Shown here in pieces: positions 1 through 9,922 of a stretch of DNA of 64,000 nt. A program made the position numbers and the translations under genes. Origin of the DNA: Lunularia cruciata (taxonomy: Eukaryota; Streptophyta; Marchantiopsida; Lunulariales; Lunulariaceae); assembly GCA_948567375.1 (NCBI GenBank), contig OX419762.1, positions 33,806,608 to 33,870,607 on the forward strand. Reading direction: 5' to 3'. Numbering within the stretch: position 1 is the stretch's first letter; each line of letters begins with the position of its first letter. Under the pieces are notes generated by a model. That model was not told the DNA's origin. It made no database searches and saw only the letters and a program-made list of their open reading frames with translations.

Positions 1-1057
1 GTGAAAGTTCTCCCATGAACCAAGTAATGGCTTGGGCATCGAAGTAACCCACCACCCCCGATTGCTTTGGGACTCGGTTCAAGAGTGCCATGAACCGCTT
101 AGAGTAGTCTCTCAACTTCTCCTTCTTGCCTTGGTCTAAATCATTGAGTGCCGCAAAGACACTCGTATCATAATCAACCTCCCAGAATCATTCCAGGAAG
201 TTGTTTCTCAAGTTTCAAGCTTTCTTTCATAGCAGACTTGGGAAAATTCACAGTTGATCCGGCGAGTCATGCTCCTTGTTAGCAAAGGAGATGACTTCAA
301 ATTCTTTGATGAATTCATCGGGGTCTTTGTCTTATTCTGTCCCTTTATACTTCTGATAGATGTGTCAGGTGACAGGCAATGAAGTCATCGTTCAATGCAA
401 TGGGATCGGTTGGGGTAGATTTGAACTTGATGGAACCGAGGAATTGGCTGAAATTGACACCGTGTTGTCAGCCTAGGGATTCCAATTCATCAAATTCAAG
501 GTAAGGTCTTCTTTGACAATTTCTTCTATGAGGGTGTTGACTTCAACCCAGTTGGAAGATTCCGGATCAACACCTTTGACGTGTTCTTCAAAATTCCTTT
601 GGGACAACCAAGGAATTGTTTGTAGAAGGTGCTAACACTCTTCTTCCATTTGTGTCTGTGCTGTCTTTTCCCAAACAAAGTTCTTTAAGGATGCGACTTC
701 CTTTACAGCTCTAGGGGAAGTCGGTGTACTGGGCCGTTATGCATATGTCTGACCACTCGAGTCTTTCTTCTTCTTGGACAAAGAGGGAGATGCAAAGTAG
801 CCTTGCCAACCGCCTTCGTGTTTCTTGTGGTCAAGTTCTCGCAGGGCTTCTTGCACTTCATGAAGGAGTTGAAAGTCCAACTCCTCTCGTTTGGTTTCGT
901 CAAAAGTTGATGGGACTTTCAGACGTTTGTCTTCTTCACGCTGCAAGGCTCATCTTTGAACTCTCTCTTCCAGTTGTTCTCTCGATGCAAACATTCATAT
1001 TGCTTTGATACCCAATTTTGAATTTGGCTTTGTATTCTTCCACTTTCAAGATTTGTA
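1..1057 (-). pseudogene. E1 gag, 5' part, decayed
   Basis: This is the Gag-coding start of a Ty3-type element running leftwards out of the window. The first 200 bases match, on the same strand, the gag stretches of E2 (38047-38290) and E4 (62311-62547). Bases 700-1000 match E2 at 46665-46999, including a basic Lys-rich stretch. The reading frame is broken into pieces of about 60-95 codons. Gag would form the particle shell; no zinc knuckle falls inside the visible part. The family assignment rests on the three-way similarity and on the PBS and LTR that follow immediately. Confidence 0.7.
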
Positions 1058-1075
1058 TCCCTGGCAGCGGTGCCA
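1058..1075 (-). other. E1 primer-binding site
   Basis: On the minus strand the 18 bases read TGGCACCGCTGCCAGGGA and start 7 bases inside the 5' LTR end at 1083. Starting with TGG and lying next to the LTR are expected of a site that pairs with a tRNA 3' end. It is not the usual initiator-Met site (TGGTATCAGAGC). From memory it resembles the Asp/Arg-type sites of Athila/Tat-like plant elements. The homologous E2 site is at 47049-47066. Confidence 0.65.
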
Positions 1076-1589
1076 AAAATCATGTGACAACCCGGCAAAC
1101 ATCACTTTTGTGGTAATTGGGTAAGTAAAGTTTGTTCCCGCAGAGATACGATTCAGAATTAGTCAAACACAAAGGCAAATAGTAACACTATAGTTCTTCT
1201 TGGTTGCATCTTTAATCTCTCAGGTAGAAACTACACCCAGAAGAGAGTAACAAGCACTGATTCTCAGTCTTGTCACAAATTCACACTCCTTCAACTCTTT
1301 CCAAACAATCTTGATTGTGATGATTAAGGCTCTCCCAAAAACGGCACTTCATTGTAAAATGACTTCACCTCAGAATTGTGTTCCACCCCTCCACTGAAGG
1401 CACAACTTCCTCAATCAAAATTGCTTCACATCAACTTTGCACTCAACTCACAAATGAAGAATACTACCAACACTACAATTCCTCTCAAATTTGTCAAGGC
1501 ATTGCTCCGATTGCACTTCACTCAAGATCAAACACACATAATGAAGATCAAGGCTGTGGAATCCAATGTCCAAATGATAACTCTAAATG

Positions 1590-2171
1590 TCTCCCATGAT
1601 AACTCTGAAGACATCTATACTCCTACTTCATCTACTTTGGGTTTTGCTCTAACATCCTTTCGAAGCTTATCTATCTCCAACTTTACCAAGTCTAAACTAA
1701 TCGTGATATTATCTTCCACTTCTAATATCTTCCTATCTACACAAGTTCTGAGGCTAATCAACAATGGGTTCAAATTGGTATCCTTTGCATGTCTCCTCCT
1801 TGTCTCCTACACCAACAACTTCAACTTGTGCAGTCTCGTCTCTTCAATACGCACACTGGCCTCTATACTCAGCATCGCATTCATCCTGATTATGATCTCC
1901 TTCAAGGGCTCCAATCTAATTTTTTTCTCGCGCTTCCGATCTGCAAGCCAATCCTCCTGGTACATTGCCAATTCTGCTTTGAATTTGGCCTTCATAGTTT
2001 CCTTCTCCTTCTCCTTCTATACAACCTTCTCTTCCTGATTACGAAGTAACTCTCGGAATCTCTCTTCTTCCCTATATCTCACTATGAACTCCCGTTGCCA
2101 CAATTGCTTCTTCTCTTCTACGCTCTCCATTACTCTATCGAGCTCTTGTTCCTTCTCTGCTACCCTCGCCA
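1590..2171 (-). pseudogene. E1 U3 ORF, C-terminal coiled-coil part
   Basis: This is the continuation, beyond insertion A, of the LTR-borne reading frame whose first part is at 5952-7749. On the minus strand it encodes charged heptad-like sequence rich in Glu, Lys and Arg, matching A at about 4380-4960. Stops interrupt it, and the final part of the frame is deleted. Insertion A cut the frame after the Met-Ala-Arg triplet that is intact in copies A and B. Confidence 0.7.
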
Positions 2172-2552
2172 TGTGGTGCCCACATTTTTTTTTCAGAATA
2201 AAGGAGAAGAAGTGTATAAAGAAGTTGGATTGCGCCTATATGGCCAAAGAAAGCAAAGAAAAGAGTCTTCAGGTTGAAACCTGAAGTAAAGTGACTTCGG
2301 GTCATAAGGCGAAGTACTCGGAAATGCCCTATCAGCATACAATACAAACTAAATTGTCTTCGGATCGGGAGGAGCTCAACCCGAGGTGAAGACAGTCTAA
2401 CAACCTTTCATCAGGGCAAGAAATTCAAGAAGGGGCCGTTTCAAAACTGGCGGCTCCTATGCGCAAAGGTTGATTGACAGTGACAAGTGCATGCCGAAGG
2501 TGTGATTTCTTGGTAGAAACTCAAAGTGATGGAAGACAAAGAAGTGCAACTC

Positions 2553-2560
2553 TATAAAAA
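2553..2560 (+). promoter_or_regulatory. TATA box before the U3 ORF, copy A
   Basis: TATAAAAA lies about 380 bases inside the LTR and 20 bases before the ATG at 2580. The same arrangement is seen in B (26890-26897), in E1 (7769-7776, minus), in the E2 3' LTR (32573-32579, minus) and in E0 (9528-9534, minus). Because the box is so close to the first ATG, initiation at the next conserved Met (2717) may be the real start. Confidence 0.6.
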
Positions 2561-2579
2561 TCAAAACTGCAACGACAAA

Positions 2580-5152
2580 ATGTCGAGCAATTTTCCTTTG
2601 CCGTTGAGGAGTCGTCTTGCAGGTGATGGGGAAAGGGAAATAGAGTTGGGCTCGTGTTAGTGCGCAAGGGAGAAGTCGTGAGAGTGAAATTGAGAGAAAG
2701 TGAGAAAGTAGAAGAGATGGGAGGAGGAAAGAAGAACTCCGAATTTGCAGTGAGAAATCATGCAATTTGGAGATTAGATGTAGTAGCGAGGATCAAAGTC
2801 TTGAGCCGACTTCAGATCACATTTCTGGCATGGAACTGGAACGTAAGTTTTCCAAGATTCATGACAAAAATCATCGAGAGTAAGTGTCTCAATGGACCCA
2901 AGGAAGAAGGGAAGAGAGGAAATCCGGCTTGCTGGACAGAGTCAGATTGGAGACTCATACTCGAGAAGGAGGCAGGCTCGGAGCAGGGAGCCACGTTCTT
3001 GTGGAAAGGAAAGATAGCCCAAGAAACTCAGGAGGTGAGAGATGCCTTCTTGTCGAAGAGAACAAAGAATGGGTACAAGGTAGAAAGTTATAAAGACCCT
3101 GTCAAGAGAGGAATTGTGAGTGCTTTGATGGCAATCCTGAAGCCAGAGAGAACAACATATGTGATGAAACACCAAGCGGTGTTCTTTCACAAATTGTTTG
3201 CAAGAGAACCAATTAATTGGGCGAGGTGTTTTCACGGGAGAACGAGGTAGATGGTGTGGAATCTGCGGGATAAGTCGCCTCCACATTATATTGTGCTGTT
3301 TGCAGTGCATTTCTACCTCGAGCTCAATTGGCTGAACTCGGCGGAGCAGAATTGGATGGTGTCGCACTTCCATCCGGATGTGCAAAAGGAGGTCGATGTC
3401 GAGGAGCCACAATACATTTTGCAAATCTGGAGCACGGATGATTACAACACAAAGACAGGGAAAAACATGGAGGTTGTAGTAAGTACCCAGATGAAGAAGA
3501 GGACTCGGCAAGCAGAAGCCGAAGAAAACAAGAAACCTCAAAAGATGCAAAAAAGTAACCCGAGGCGAGGAATGGTGGTAATTGAGTCAGAAGATGAAGA
3601 CTCAGAAGGCGAGGCCGAGCTCAAGACGGAGGACTTGGAGCATGAGGAGGAACCTAAGCTTACACTGTAGAGCGGAGATACGAGCAGTGATAGTGAGGAC
3701 GGTGGAGAAATGACCTCGGTGCCAGTGGCTGAAGAATACAAAGAAGAAGTGCAGGCCGAGGTAGAAGCCGAAGACAATACAGCGCTGAAAGACAAAGTAC
3801 CGGTGCCAGAGGAGAAGAAGATCGCAGTGCAGCAAGGAGTTCGCTCGCGACATAAGGCAAAGTGTGAGGCGGGACCAAGTTGAGTGAAGACAGAGGTAGA
3901 AGAAAGCTCGGGCAGTGAGGCATCAATCCCGATACGAAGACTCCAGAGAAGAAGGCGAGTATCGGGAGAACATGAGGAGATAAGAGAGACCTCTCCGCGG
4001 GAGGAAGAAGTTGCCAGTGATGGAGTGGAGTACCTGCAAGAGGTAGTGTGCCCGCTACTAGTAAAATTGGAGCAAAAGAAGAAGGAGATGCAATCGACTT
4101 GTCCCGAGGTAAAGATTGTACTGCAGGTGGTAGCAAGATTAGAAGAAGAGGACTTGGAGTTGAGGAGGAGTGTAACCCGAGGTGAGGAGGAGAGAGAAGT
4201 ATTGCAAGCAGAGGCAGTCAAGAGAAGTCAAGTAATTGAAGACCTGAAGAGAGAAGTGATCTATCGAGAGGATCTTGCGAGGAAGAGTGATATCTCAAGG
4301 GAAAGACAGGTAGCTAAAACCAAAATCTTGAAGCAGCAGTTTGCTGATTCAAGAGTAGAGCTTACCCATGCTATGGCAAGGATAGCATTGAAGGATCAAG
4401 AGCGCAATAGAGTGATGGAAAGTATGGAGGAGAAGAAGCAACTTTGGCAACGGGAGTTGGCTGCGAGATATAGAGAAGAAGAGAGATTACGAGAGTTACT
4501 TCGTAATCAGGAAGAGAAGGTTGAACAAAAGGAGAAAGAGAAGGGAGCGGTGAAAGCCGAGTTTGAGGAAGAGTTGGCGATGTACACAGAGGAATGGCTT
4601 GCAGATTGGGAACAAGAAAGGAAGACAAGATTGGAGCCATTGAAGGAGATAGTCCTCAGAGTGAACGCAATGTTAAGTACAAAAGCCATCGTTTGAATTG
4701 AAGAAGCACGTCTGCACGAGTTGAAGTTGTTGGTGTAAGAGACGAGGCGAAGACAAGCGAAGGACACGGAGATGAATGCTTTGTTAATAAAATTAAGAAC
4801 TTGTGTAGATAGGAAGGTGTTGGAAGTAGAGGATAACATTTCCATTAGATTAGACTTAGTGAAGATAGAGCTAGAAAAACTTCAGAAAGATGTTAAAGCA
4901 AAACCCAAAGTAGATAACATAGGAGTCCAAATGTCTTTGGAGTTGCCATCAAAGACATTAGAGAAGAGTGGGTCAAGAGATAAGGAGTTAGATAGATTAC
5001 CCACTAGTGAAATTTCAGATCAGGAAAGAGAATTGCTGGAATTGGTAAAAGAAGTAGAAGATCTGAAACCCAAGGAAAAGATAGTAGGAAGTAAGATTAC
5101 TTTGGGTTCGGGTTTGAAAGCCAAGGACGAAGTAGACATCAAATCGGATTAG
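2580..5152 (+). pseudogene. U3-encoded ~850-aa protein, copy A
   Basis: Function unknown. From 2654 to 5152 this is one reading frame with no frameshift, interrupted only by stops at 3248, 3668, 3881, 4694 and 4736. Copy B has Gln or another sense codon at each of these sites, so most stops look like C-to-T changes. One lost base near 2630 separates this frame from the ATG at 2580; a second conserved start, MGGGKKN, is at 2717. Order of parts: a Trp- and Arg-rich N-terminal domain (to about residue 310, with the motif EPINWARCFH), a Glu/Asp-rich linker containing LTLQSGD, then about 350 residues of charged coiled coil. The N domain faintly recalls the 'putative plant transposon protein' domain of plant repeats (from memory, unverified). 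Confidence 0.7.
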
Positions 5153-5268
5153 TAACTGATTTGAGATTTCAAGGGGTAGATATGAAGAGGTGCATTGTCA
5201 TTTCAGATCTGCAGGTTAGAACAGTTGTGGTAGAACGGTATAGTTGTTAGAACTGACAATTTGTTCAC

Positions 5269-5276
5269 TATTTAAG
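5269..5276 (+). promoter_or_regulatory. Second TATA box of LTR A (U3/R boundary)
   Basis: TATTTAAG follows the U3 ORF by about 115 bases and leaves roughly 650 bases to the LTR end. It is in the place expected for the promoter of the retroelement RNA. The same box is in B at 29606-29613. E1 lost this part by deletion. Confidence 0.55.
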
Positions 5277-5951
5277 AGTGGCATTTGTAGTAAAATGTTG
5301 TTCAGTGCTCATTATTTCTGAGAATAGATAAAGCAAAGTGCTGTGAAGTAGTGCTCGTCGCTTGAGCTTGATTCCGAGTATCAACTTTGCAATTTTGTTT
5401 GTGAGTGTGTAGAAAAATTCAAAGTGCAAGTCAGAGTGCTTGTTGGATGTTGGATTCCGCAGCCTTGATCTTCATTTTGTGTGTTTGATCCTGAGTGAAG
5501 TGCAATCTGAGCAATGCCTTGATAGATCTGAGAGGAATTGTAGTGTTGGTAGTATTCTGCATTCGTGAGTGCAGTGCAAAGTTGATGTGAAGCAATTTCA
5601 ATCAAGGAAGTTGTGCCTTCAGTGGAGGGGTGGAACACAATTCTGAGGCAAAGTTGTTTTGCAGTGAAGTGCCATTTTTGGGAGAGCCTGAATCATCACA
5701 ATCAAGATAGTTTGGAAAGATTTGATGGAGTTGTGATTATGGAGTGTTAATTCGTGACAATACTACGAGTCAGTGCTTGTTACTCTCTTCTGGGTGTGGT
5801 TTCTACCTGAGAGATTAAAGACGCAACCAAGAAGAACTACATGTTACTGTTTGACTTTGTATTTGGACATTTCTGACTTGTATCTCTGCGGGAATGAACT
5901 TTACTTACTCGATTACCGCAAAAGTGATATTTGCCGGGTTGTCACACGCCA

Positions 5952-7749
5952 TAACATGGATAATTTCTAGTCTTAAATCAGCAAACTGCTGCTTCAAGAT
6001 TTCATACTCAACTACTTGTCTTTCCCTCGCTATGTCACTCTGCTTCACAAGTTCCTATCGATACCTTGCTTCTCTCTTCAAGTTCTCAAGCACTTGACTC
6101 TACACCACTGCATCCACTCGCCGTACTTCCCTTTCCTCCTCACCTCGGATTATACTCTTCTTCAACTCTGAGTTCTCTTCTTCTAGTCGTGCTAACACCT
6201 GCAACACAATCTTCACCTCTAGACACTTTGATTGCATCTCCTTCTTCTTGTGCTCTAACTTTGCCAACAGAGGACACACAACTTCTTGCAGGTACTCCAT
6301 TCCATCGCTTGCAACTACTTCAACTTGCAGAGTGATCTCCTTCTTTACCTCTTCTTCTCCCGATACTTGCCTTCTTCTCTGCAGTCGTTGTATCGGAATA
6401 GACGTTTCACTTCCCAAACTAGCATTCTCCTCTTCCCTTGCCTTGCTTGGACCTACTTCAAACTTTGCCTTGCGCCTAGACCAAACTCCTCTCTAAAGAG
6501 TAATCTTCTTCTCCTCCTACTTGGGCACTTTGTCTTCCAACTTTGCATTACTCTCTTCCTTGAGCTCCACCCAAACTTCTTCTTCTTCTTCAGGCACCGA
6601 CGTCATCTTCCCACCTTCATTGCTATCACTACTCATTTCTACACTTTGTAGTGTAAGCTCGAGTTCTTTCTCACATTCCAATTCTTTAAACTTGCACTCG
6701 GCTTTGCCCTTCAAGTCTTCTTCCAATGATGCAATCACCACCATACGTTTCCTTGGGTTTACCCTTCTGGTCTTCCAAGGTCTTGTCTTCTTGACATCTT
6801 TGCCTTCTCCTTGTTGACTTCGCTTCTTGGACTTTGGAGTACTTACTTCTACCTGTGCGCTCTTCCCTGTCTACACGTAGTACTCATCACAACTTTGGAT
6901 CTGCAGAATATATTGTTGCTCCTCCACATCAACCTCCTTCCTTAAGTCTGGATGAAAGAGCGACACCATTCTGTTGCGCTCCACCGCATTAAGCAGATTC
7001 AACCCGAGGTAGAAATGAGCTGCAAATGGCACGATGTAATGTGGAGGCAACTTATCCCGCAAATTCCACACCATCTGCCTCATTCGCCTATGGAAACACC
7101 TTGCCCAATTGATTGGCTCTCCTGCAAACATCTTATGGAAGAACACCGCTTGGTGTTTCATCACGTAAGTCGTTCTCTCCGGGTTCAGGATTGCCATGAG
7201 AGCACTCACAATCCCTCTCTTGATTGGATCCTTGTTACTGTCTACTTTGTACCCATTCTTTGTCCGCTTCAAAGAGAATGATGCATCCCTCACTTCTTGG
7301 GTTTCTTCGGCTACCTCTCCCTTCCCCAAGAATGTGGCACCTTGCTCCACACCTGCCTCTCTTCCGAGTACTAATCTCCAATCCGACTCTGTCCAGCAAG
7401 CCAGATTTCCTCTCTTCTCCTCTTCCTCTGGGCCATCGAGACATTTACTCTTGATTATCTCAGTCATGAATCCTAGAAAACTAACATTCCAATTCCACGC
7501 CAAGAATGTGATCCAAAGTCAGCTCAAAACTTTGATCCTTACGATCATATATAACCTCCAAATTGCATGATTTCTCATTGCAAATTCGTAGTTCTTCTTT
7601 CCTCCTCCCATCTTTCTTTCTTCCTCACTGTCTCTTGGGTTAGCTCTCTTGAGTTCTCCTCTACACACTAGCTTGTCTTCAACTCTACTTCCCTTCCCCC
7701 AATCTCTTGCAGGACAACTCCTCAACGGCAAAGGAAAATTGCTCGATAT
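5952..7749 (-). pseudogene. E1 U3 ORF, N-terminal and linker part
   Basis: On the minus strand the frame starts at 7749, where the ATG of other copies has become ATA (then Ser-Ser-Asn-Phe). It continues with MGGGKKN, the Trp-rich domain (6871-7503, with EPINWARCFH), the acidic linker (6517-6744, with LTLQSVEMSSD) and the first part of the coiled coil (6100-6417). Stops and frameshifts break it into five pieces. It continues across solo LTR A at 2171. A TATA box lies just upstream at 7769-7776 (minus). Confidence 0.7.
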
Positions 7750-8131
7750 TGCTTTGTTGTTAGCCCGGTTTTTATAGAGTTGCACCTTCTTCGTCTCTCT
7801 TCAATTCAAGTTTCTACCAAGAAATCACACCTCTTGCATGCACCTTTCACTGTCAAGTGTACTTCACATGTATGACCACCAGTTTTTGAACGGTCCCTTG
7901 TTGAATTTCTCGCCTTGAAGAAAAGTTGTTACACTGTCCTCGCCTCGGGTTGAGCATTCCCGATACGAAGACTTCTTACTTTGAGGTGTATGCTGACAGG
8001 GCAAGTCCAAGTACTTTGCCTTATGACCCAAATTTTCTTCACCTTCTTTGGCCATACAGGCACAATCTGACTTCTCTATACACTTCTTCTTCTCCATTTT
8101 GAAAAAAACAAAAAAAATTGTGGGTACCACA

Positions 8132-9922
8132 ACTCCACTTCTTGCACCTTGCTCCGGAGTCGCGATCTTTGCACCTTGAATGTTTCTTCTTCTGAACTTT
8201 CTCCTCCTTCTAGAGTAACTTTACAAGGCCCCACTTCAGATGTAGTTGTAACATTCTTCCTCTTGGCAGTCCGGGGTTGTGCCACGACTTCCTGTCCCTT
8301 CTTCTTCTCACTTCCTCGTTTAACTTTGGGACTTGGCTTTCCTGCCTCAATCATTGGTTGTCGTGTTTGCTGAACCTCCGCTTTGCCTTTGTTGTCACTA
8401 CTTGATTCCTCACTTTGTAAAGTGAACTCCTCTTTCTCTCCCAACATTTCTCCCTTTGATCATGTTTCTCCTTCCAACTCTTCTTCTACTTCCGGCATGG
8501 CTCCCTTTGTCTTTACTACCACCACCGTTGGGTTAAGCTTAAGAACCTTCTAGAGTTGGATTGTCGCAACACGACTCTCAGGCTTGGCCCTCTTTCTTGC
8601 CCTTGGAAGGTCAATTGCTATGATTTTCTCCCTTGCACTCTTTTTGTGCTACTCATCTCCATCTTGCACTCTCTCCATATAATATCGCTCATCTACATCA
8701 GCTTCCTTCCATAAATTTGGATGAAAGTGCAAATGCATTTGATTTTGTTCTTTCGAGGTCAGCAAGTTCAACCCAAAATAAAATTGTGCTGCAAAAGGCA
8801 CAAAATAATGTGGTGGCATATCCATTCTCTATCCCAAAATCATCTGCCCCACTCTCTGATGCAGACATTTTGCCCAATCTATTGCCTCTCTTGCAAACAT
8901 TTGGTGAAAGAACACCACCTGTTGCATAGTAACATAGGTGGTTTGCTCTGGCTTGAAAGTTGCCATCATTGCGCTTACTATCCCTCTCTGCTCGGGATCT
9001 CTATAACTATCCTCCTTATACCCATTCTATGTGTGAGGTTGATTAAACAAATTCCTCACTTTGGTAGTCTCTTCTGAAGCATCACACTTCCGATAGAAGG
9101 TGGTACCTCCTACTACTCCTACTTCTCTTCCCAAAACTACTCTCCAATCTGCCTCCATCCATCAAGCAGGATTCCCTCTCTTTCCCTTGTGCTTTGGTCC
9201 ATCCTTGCAATTGCCTGCTATGATTTCTACCATGAAACCTGGAAAACTAAAGTTCCAGTTCTAGGCCAAGAACGTGATAGAAAGTCTCGTCAAGACTTTG
9301 ATCCGCGCTATTACTTCTAATCTATGAATTGCAAGCCCCCTCACCGCACTCTACTTACTCATTTTTTGGGTCATTATGTGCTTCCTCACCTTCTTCTTGT
9401 GGAAGATCGTTCCTGAGATCCTAACACACTCCTCCTGCAGATTTGCAATTTTCATTTCTTTGGGTCAACTCTGAATAGGAATCAAATAGCGACTAGATAT
9501 TGCTCTACTTCCTCGTGCAACTTGTAATTTTATAGTCCTATGCCAATTGGTTGTTCTTCAATTTCTCTTCCTCTCTAGTCTCTAATTTGGTGAAGTTGTT
9601 TCTTGTCACTATCAAGGACTTCTTGATCCCAAGGTCATTACTTTCTTCCCACATACTTTCTTGATTGCGCCGACTCCAAAGAAGCTTGTTATAGGTTCTT
9701 CGGATCTGATCACGCTGCCCAATATGAAGTCTCTCCTTCTTCTTCTTCTTCTTTGTGTCTTTGGGTTCTACTTCATGTCTTGATCCAAGGTCAACTTTGG
9801 GTTTTACTTCAAATCCCCGCTTCTTCTTATTTCTTCCTAGTTTAGCCCTCTTTAGGCTCTATCCACATACTTCTTCAAATTTTCCTAAAAACTATCCAAA
9901 ACAAAAAAATGTGGGTACCACA
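8132..9922 (-). mobile_element. E0: LTR fragment of family L1 (b subtype)
   Basis: On the minus strand the LTR begins at 9922 with TGTGGTACCCACA and a T tract, and is cut at 8132 by E1; the rest should lie left of the window. There is no purine tract outside 9922, so this is a 5' LTR or a solo LTR rather than a 3' LTR. Bases 9923-9927 (GTACT) are the expected target duplication. Its ORF start reads Ile-Ser-Ser-Arg-Tyr-Leu-Ile-Pro, matching the E2 subtype. Confidence 0.75.
8137..9505 (-). pseudogene. E0 U3 ORF remnant
   Basis: Pieces of the LTR-borne protein can be read on the minus strand from about 9505 down to the E1 insertion. They include the N-terminal domain (8633-9400, several frames) and the acidic linker (8132-8447), with the conserved FTLQSEESSSD stretch and a KVQRSRLRSK segment shared with E2. 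The frame is heavily shifted, more so than in A, B or E1, which fits an older copy. Confidence 0.6.

Larger units (their letters stand above)
2172..5946 (+). mobile_element. Solo LTR A (family L1), 3775 bp
   Basis: The element starts TGTGGTGCCCACA followed by a T tract and ends GGGTTGTCACA. It is flanked by the 5-bp target duplication CGCCA (2167-2171 and 5947-5951). No gag-pol, PBS or polypurine tract lies between the ends, so this is a single LTR left by recombination between two LTRs. It lies opposite to its host LTR E1, so the pair forms long inverted repeats. It holds one long degraded ORF in U3, a TATA box on each side of that ORF, and a presumed R-U5 of about 650 bases. Confidence 0.9.
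1083..8131 (-). mobile_element. E1 5' LTR (family L1), split by solo LTR A
   Basis: Read on the minus strand the LTR begins TGTGGTACCCACA (8131) and ends GGGTTGTCACA (1083). Without A (2172-5946) and one TSD copy it is about 3.27 kb. It is shorter than A because roughly 480 bases have been lost around 1585-1600, taking the end of the U3 reading frame and the TATA box before R. It lies inside E0; 8132-8136 (ACTCC) should be one TSD copy, the other being outside the window. The PBS and gag on its left make this the 5' LTR. Confidence 0.85.

Noticed and set aside
724-1008. Plus-strand ORF of 94 codons (and its twin at 46718-46999)
   Set aside because: Shadow of gag, which is read on the minus strand and shared with E2 and E1.
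1083-5946. DNA transposon with kilobase terminal inverted repeats
   Set aside because: The inverted ends come from a solo LTR inserted head-to-head into another LTR of the same family; TSD CGCCA lies at the inner boundary 2171/5947, not at the outer ends.
2172-5946. A as a separate non-autonomous (LARD-like) element with its own LTRs
   Set aside because: No internal LTR pair, PBS or purine tract; its whole length equals one LTR of E2, so it is a solo LTR.
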